NCBI GenBank assembly: GCA_000320545.1
Contig: ADNK01001953.1
Span: forward strand, 1-50,000
Direction of reading: 5' to 3'
Origin: Bigelowiella natans CCMP2755
Lineage: Eukaryota > Cercozoa > Chlorarachniophyceae
DNA length: 50,000 bases
The position numbers and the translations under genes are program-made. Every line of letters starts with the position of its first letter. The first letter of the stretch is position 1. The notes beneath the pieces were generated by a model. The model was not told the DNA's origin, searched no databases, and saw only the letters and a list, made by a program, of their open reading frames with translations. Shown one piece after another: positions 44,268 to 50,000 of the stretch.

Positions 44268-44707
44268 CGGCGGAAATATATAAAGAAGCAAGTCGACGAG
44301 AGCCTGTGATGAGGGGGCTGCCATCTTCACCACTCGACCGCGATCATTATTCAACAGCCATGCTGTTTTTAAAATTACAAAATGAAGGACACCTTTGGGT
44401 TCGTTACTTATCAATGATGGGTTTTATGCTGGTAGGGAATTGAGTCAAGCATCGCTCGTGTAGACAATTGAGAGTTTTGTCTTGGATGCCGCATTTTGTC
44501 ATTGTCATCACAGCGAAACCTAAGAGGAAATGTAGGCTCTTATATAGACTCTGATAGACGAAATCTCGACAGTGGCTGACGCACTGCTAGACTGCTGCAT
44601 TGTGCATGTGCGTCACATTGTTGCGTGTCACGAGCTCATGATGGACACGGCAGTGTTGCACACATCACAGTGTCTGCAATGAAGTGATTGAATTTGTTCA
44701 ATTGTCG

Positions 44708-44761
<54 letters not shown>

Positions 44762-46437
44762 AAACACACGCGCACGTGCACGCGTGTGTGCCTGCCTTGA
44801 GGTGCGTGTGCACGTGCCACGCTTTTGGAACATGGCGCACGGAGCGATGATGGACACATTGTGCATTGCATGTCCATCACAGCGCCTCAAGACTTTGCGT
44901 GGACAATGGACACAGCAATGTGGCATGCATGTTGCATGCGTGTCGTCCGTGCCAAAAAGCAGCAAGTGAAAACTGTGGAGACACAGACACCTGTGGCCAC
45001 GTCTGTGTCTCCACACGGGTGCCCCTTGCCAGCACCCAAGCACTGTGCTCTCCCCGTTGCTGCCACTGACAAAAGAGTCACAGGACGGACCAGCGGGGAG
45101 AGTGGCAATGCCTCTCGGTGGTTGTTTTTCGGCAGGGATCACCCTTTTTGAACAGTGGATGAGTGAACAAACTGACTCCAGTCCAGAGAATCCAGTTCCT
45201 TGAACGAGTGAATGAACGAATGAAGCAGTTCCGCTTCGCTTGATTCGAACCAAATCAACAATGAACAACACGAACGATGAACAAAGCATTGATGCAAACC
45301 TGGAAATCTGCAGGCGCAAGAACCACGTGGGAGACAAGCGAAGGCATGCAGCAGTGCCTCAAGCAAAAATCATTGCAAGGACTTGTCAGCACCCTGCTAG
45401 CCCAATGGTGATGATGGCAACAACTAGCCATCGACTTGCAGCAGCTGACTGAACAATGAACAATGAACAATGATGACGAACTACACTTCCAAAGTGTTGC
45501 AAGACATTTGCAGTGTTCGAAATGCAGTGCTAGAGTGCCTCGAACTGGCTTCAGTGAGGACTGTGACTAGCAAATCAACTAGCTGGTTTTTCAAATTGGC
45601 ATGATTTAGTCATTGTGTTGCAATGACACTGCGCTAGCGGCAAAATTCTGACGGCGCAAGACCTCCATGCACTCTGAGCAAAAACTTCCTGAAGGCCTTG
45701 TCCACACGACGATCTACGTTTGGATCATCCGAGGGGGCCCCCAGCAAAACTTTGGTTTTGGCAGAGTCCGGAGCGTCAAAGAATGAAGAGCAGAAGGAAG
45801 AATCTGGGCCTAGAGATCATAGAGCTAATCTCATGCGCGAGAGAACAATGAACAATGAACAATGAACAATGAATGAAGCATTGATCAAATCCACATGCGC
45901 CAGAACCAGAGAAGTTTGCAACCAAATCGATTGAACACGTCGCTACAGCGTTGCTCAGCAGCTTCTCCAAGAGTTTTCTAGAGATCTGCTACAAATTACG
46001 TTGTCGCAGATGTAAATTCCCCTCGATTTCATCATTACGATTTCCACTTCGTATCTGACAGCGAGCTACATTCGTACCAGCAGGGATCATCATCGAAAAA
46101 TGTCCTACCAACTCCATGACCGAATTTTGTTTGATTGTGTCATCCTGGAGATGATTTGATATATCTGAGTTATCATCGGCAAAACAACCAAAATATTTTG
46201 TCCAAATTTGCAACACTGTTGCTTGAGCAAAACAGGATTAGGAAGCAGAGCGAACAACCGAACTGGAAGTATGAGATTGGGGGGAGGGACAAGGAACAGG
46301 AGGCTGGCATCGCAATTAAGTTTTGAAGGGCTACAGAGCGTCCACAAGTAAGATGCCCTTCGCCACAAAAGATATATAACGACGAGGAGGAAATCGCTCA
46401 AAATAGGAGAGATTGATTGACGAAGTAGGCTTTCAAA
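44268..46437. other. Spacer with TGCACA-type words and (GAACAAT)n repeats; no confident gene
   Basis: Rich in GTGCAC, GCATGC, TGTCCAT and CTAGC words at 44560-45100. A (CT)n run lies at 44707-44758. GAACAAT repeats occur at about 45257-45300, 45451-45472 and 45843-45871. A long minus frame (44636-45337) is compositional. Minus-strand sequence at 45989-46180 (for example DDNSDISNHLQDDTIKQNS) could be an exon, but no partner was found. TTGTCGCA occurs at 46001-46008. Confidence 0.5.
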
Positions 46438-47175
46438 ATGGGGTCCTCGACGAGCAAGGTGATCGATCGACTTGTACAACTCTCCCAGCCCAAAGTTTAT
46501 TCGAAAGTTCTTGCGGCTAAATCCTTTGACCAGCTTGTGATGAGTTCGTCGTCCTCGTAGGTACGCCTCTCGGATAATTACAAAAAGGCTGGAGAATTAG
46601 GTACCAGTGGATGTGGAGAATTTTACTGATGAATTTCACGCACATATATCGCCTAGACCACTTAAGTCTTATTGAAAATCCTGAGAGAAGATATACGACT
46701 TATCTCTGATTCACTCCATACACAGGACGTGGCAGTTTTGCTGTGGTGCTCAAGTGTGTCAGGAAATCGGTGAGAATGATGAGCTATTTGATTTTGTTTG
46801 AGAATTGCTTGCTACTCGCGGTGTATAATGGTGCATCATTTATGCAGGATAAGAAAGAATTTGCAGTGAAGTGTATCTCAAAGAAGTTGCTGTTGAACAA
46901 ACAATTGCAGACGGTGAGAAAGAAGGCCCTTTTCCCTTCCTCTTTCTCCCTTCGCTATTCAATCCAGTTGCGTTTTATATGTTAAGCTATTATTTCTTGT
47001 TTTCATACAGCGCGTGGAGGATGAGATCAAAATTATGAGCGAGATAAAGCACCGAAACTGTGCGAGAATGTATGAAGTGGTAATGAGGAGGCATTTCTTA
47101 AACATATCCATCCGCATGCCATTTCAACTTTATTCACTCGATTTTTTTAATTTTGTAACATCCTCGATGATCTCT

Positions 47176-47221
<46 letters not shown>

Positions 47222-48129
47222 ATAAATGTCACTAATATTTTTCTTCTGGTCTTTGCATTCGTTTTAGGTGGAAACTGCGAACAAAATATGCATCGTCACG
47301 GAGCTCATGAGGGGGTAGTTAAAATAACCAAAATTCACTCTTTTCAGCTGTTGTGGAACATATACTAAACTACGAATCTAGCTTTGGATTTTTTACTTCT
47401 CCCACACAGAGAGATGACAACTTGATCACTCATGAGAGAACATACTCTTATCGTAACGTACTAAAATGATCAGACCGTCGCTGTATGACTACATTCAAAG
47501 CCTGGAATCTTTCTCAGAAGAGGTCATAGAATGAATTCAGCAAACACATCATGTTGTCGAAGCATTATCATATATGAGGAGGAGGAGGAGAAGGAGGGAG
47601 AGGAGGAGGAGGAGAAGGGAGAGGAGGAGGAGGGTTATAGATACCACCAGTGCATTCACAACGACGCGTCTCTCTGCTATCCCACAATTCGTGCAGACAT
47701 CTAAAATATAAGAAGGAAGGAAGAAGGGCAAAGATACGATTGAAATCCTTTTTTTGCAATCTCATTATATGTTGTTCTTCTTCTTATGTCGGCACAGACA
47801 GTTGTTTAGCAATCGCTTACTGATATTTTTATATCATATGTTGGAATAGACGGCTGCCCAGATCGCATTCCAAATCGTCGATGCTTTGGCGTACCTACAC
47901 CGGTGATTGATGACCAATTATGAAGAGCGAGAGCGAGAGCGAGAGAGAGAGAAAGTCGTTCTTTCTTTCTATAACATTCAAGGGCCCATGGCATCCGTTA
48001 TTATGTTGGCTCTCATCTGTTATGAGCTGTCTTCTTCGTTGCACGCACAATATCTGTCTTTCTTCTTTGTCAGGAGAAATATCATCCATCGAGATCTAAA
48101 GCCGCACAACATCATGCTGTAATTCAAGA

Positions 48130-48162
<33 letters not shown>

Positions 48163-48218
48163 CAGTAGTTCTGATGGCAGCAAAATGCGATGAGTACAAG
48201 GACGACGTGCAAAGATAC

Positions 48219-48309
<91 letters not shown>

Positions 48310-49165
48310 AATATTCCGTCTCACGTAGCGTTACATCGAAATGTCAGCTTATCTGTGAAGACAGCATGCGGTCTTGTGTAGTATTATCTAATCACTGGTG
48401 AGGAGTCAATTTCTTCTTCCTCCTCCTTCTCCCCCTCCTCCTTCCCCAGCCGAGAAGATCCAGCTCAAGCAGCAGCATTAGTGAAGAAGAACAAGGATGA
48501 TAACGGGGAAGAAAAGACGAGTAACCATGCCAAGTTAGAGGTACTAGTAATTTTATCGGTTATCTTTGGACTTAGACACCGCTCGACTCCCACCCCCGCC
48601 CCCCTCTCTAAAAACGAAGGAATTTTCCTTCTAAGCCATCAAACCTCTATGCTAGTACCATAATTCTCCTCCTCCTCCTCCTCACTCGAAGCACTGGAAT
48701 TTTTACATTTTAACAAAAGGTGTGCATCTTGGACTTCGGCTTAGCGAAGACGATGGTTAAACATAGGTGCTGCATTCGTCGTGCCATTCTTCACTAATAA
48801 CTAATCATTCCTCCGTTGTATCATCAATCTACGACGAGCGAAGAACACGCAACCAGCTTCCAAGCTAGGCGTCTGTTTCTCGTTACTTTGACGGATGATC
48901 TACCGATTACAACCAGAATACCACTCTACCACGTCATTGAATGCCTCCCTTCACTGCAGCAGCTCATTATTGTGTACTGTATTCCAAGTGACTGTCACCA
49001 CCATTAATTGGTTTCTTTCTATGGTATGTTTGAGCAGGGGAATGACACTGTCACGGTGCGGCACACCACAATATATGGCGCCAGAGGTTGTATTCTGAGC
49101 TTGGGGAGTGATAGTCAAGATAATAATAATAATGACGACACGGAGATACCTTCTTCCACTCCTTA

Positions 49166-49233
<68 letters not shown>

Positions 49234-49414
49234 TGTGTTTGGGTTTGTGTTTGACGTCGTTGCGTGGTCTTCGGTCGTGAAAAGGTGATAGAGGTTCATT
49301 CGAGCTACTCCTACAGCTGCGACATGTGGAGTTTAGGAACTATCATCTACGAGATGTTGTGCGGTATGTATGTATGTATGTATGTATGTATATATGTATG
49401 TAACAACTAGTTGG

Positions 49415-49445
<31 letters not shown>

Positions 49446-49558
49446 GGTCAAGTCGCCTCTTATTGCACGATGATGGATTTGGTGTTTTTATTGTGATGCA
49501 TATTAGGACATCTGCCATTCTGGGAACCTTCGGAACCTGGTAGTAGTACACACGTTCA

Positions 49559-49604
<46 letters not shown>

Positions 49605-50000
49605 TGAGAGATGTGGGGAGGGAAGGGAGTTAGAAGAGAAAAGACACCGATGAGGGTCTTATGTTTTTCTCTTGTTCCGAGTGAAGGAAAAATGGTACAA
49701 CGTAGTTGTTAATAGGGATTGTGATGATGATAATAATGCGCCTTGGGATCTTGTACTTTGGAACCTTTATTCTTGTCGCTGCTGCTGCTATAGCTCCAAC
49801 CTTTCTTCTTCTTATTATAATTATAATCGGCTTTTGCCAAACTAAACAGCTCTACTAAAGAAGATCAAACAAGGGAATTATGACAAAGAGAATCTTAAGT
49901 CAGGAAACCATCACTCGATTCATTGCAGTGTTGATGATGATTTTGCCTTTGAATGCAATAGTAATGATGCCACCTCTCTCTCTCTCTCTCTCTCTCTCTC
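46438..50000 (+). CDS. CaMK/CDPK-like Ser/Thr protein kinase, at least 15 exons (3' end outside window)
   Basis: Exons: 46438-46458, 46561-46600, 46726-46769, 46848-46913, 47011-47079, 47268-47314, 47474-47522, 47850-47902, 48074-48118, 48450-48540, 48720-48766, 49038-49086, 49285-49363, 49507-49539, 49850 onward. All phases agree. The start MGSSTSK carries Gly2 and Ser residues fit for N-myristoylation. Kinase landmarks: GELGRGSFAVVLK (glycine loop), EFAVKCI (VAIK lysine), RVEDEIKIMSEIKHRNC (helix C Glu), IVTELMRG, AYLHRRNIIHRDLKPHN (catalytic loop), VCILDFGLAK (DFG), CGTPQYMAPE, SCDMWSLGTIIYEMLCGHLP and LLKKIKQGNYD. A 30-residue charged insertion (48450-48540) separates the catalytic loop from DFG. 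Catalytic residues are complete, so it should be active. Whether EF-hands follow cannot be seen. Introns hold (AT)n, (TAG)n, (CA)n(TA)n and (CT)n(TG)n. Confidence 0.9.
47177..47217. repeat. (AT)n in kinase intron
   Basis: AT run between the 47011-47079 and 47268-47314 exons. Confidence 0.9.
48130..48307. repeat. (TAG)n, (CA)n and (TA)n in kinase intron
   Basis: TAG run at about 48130-48162, CA run at about 48223-48273 and TA run at about 48274-48305, immediately after the catalytic-loop exon. Confidence 0.9.
49168..49238. repeat. (CT)n-(TG)n compound microsatellite in kinase intron
   Basis: CT run passing into a TG run between the APE exon and the next. Confidence 0.9.
49365..49594. repeat. 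(TATG)n, (CTA)n and (TA)n
   Basis: Three repeat types around the short exon 49507-49539 of the kinase gene. Confidence 0.85.
49973..50000. repeat. (CT)n at right edge
   Basis: CT run reaching the end of the window. Confidence 0.9.

Noticed and set aside
44636-45337. Minus-strand open frame of 233 codons
   Set aside because: It passes through a (GA)n run, is rich in Cys/His/Arg from TGCACA-type words, and has no domain or splice support.
46558-46560. Stop-codon readthrough or recoded TAG in the kinase
   Set aside because: The TAG is the end of a good acceptor (cgtcctcgtag), and splicing from AAG|gtgatc keeps the frame.

Overview
The window is nuclear DNA of a unicellular eukaryote, probably a flagellated protist or alga; I cannot place it more precisely. 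Almost every gene is split into short exons by GT-AG introns. Gene models were built by hand by joining exons whose reading-frame phases agree and whose translation matches a known family. Long uninterrupted frames are poor guides here: many run through di- and trinucleotide repeats or lie antisense to real exons.

Layout, left to right: 1-1464 (+) 3' end of a PH-domain protein; 3151-4621 (-) a RanBP2-type zinc-finger protein; 4812-5798 (-) a 99-residue RRM protein; 6682-7080 (+) a poorly resolved single-TM protein; 7082-about 10937 (+) a papain-fold hydrolase of the YiiX/YebB (C92) type with an acidic tail; 10938-13254 a CTAG-rich then AT-rich spacer; 13255-13858 (-) a small protein with repeated ALW/T-E motifs; 14332-15880 (+) a Rab-like GTPase; 16306-16515 (-) a small membrane protein; 17271-19380 (-) a DTWD2-type tRNA aminocarboxypropyltransferase; 19654-21666 (+) a basic protein with an F-box-like segment; 22621-28252 (-) an 18-exon receptor with a signal peptide, NHL-like propeller segments, Ig/REJ-like ectodomain, GPS site and seven TM helices; 29578-32293 (-) an alpha-tubulin N-acetyltransferase; 32958-33632 (+) an intronless Arf/Arl-like GTPase; 34533-37182 (-) a shortened TPT/nucleotide-sugar-transporter-like protein; 37221-38076 (-) an acidic low-complexity protein; 38743-41050 (+) a coiled-coil protein; about 41680-44267 (+) fragments of another gene; 46438 to the right edge (+) a CaMK/CDPK-like protein kinase.

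Tubulin acetyltransferase, Arl-like and Rab-like GTPases and a surface receptor fit a cell with microtubule-based organelles, perhaps cilia. There is no operon logic: genes are divergent, convergent or tandem without a shared pathway.

Two textures alternate. In one, large introns each carry one or more microsatellites such as (CT)n, (TG)n, (AT)n or (GAT)n (about 1-11, 17-21.7 and 30-50 kb). In the other, introns are 50-100 nt, AT-rich and free of microsatellites (13-16 and 22.6-28.3 kb). Between gene groups lie spacers full of the self-complementary words CTAG, GCTAGC, TGCA and GCATGC. A TTGTCGC(A) motif recurs in 5' intergenic DNA. No rRNA, tRNA, CRISPR, transposase or viral gene was recognised.
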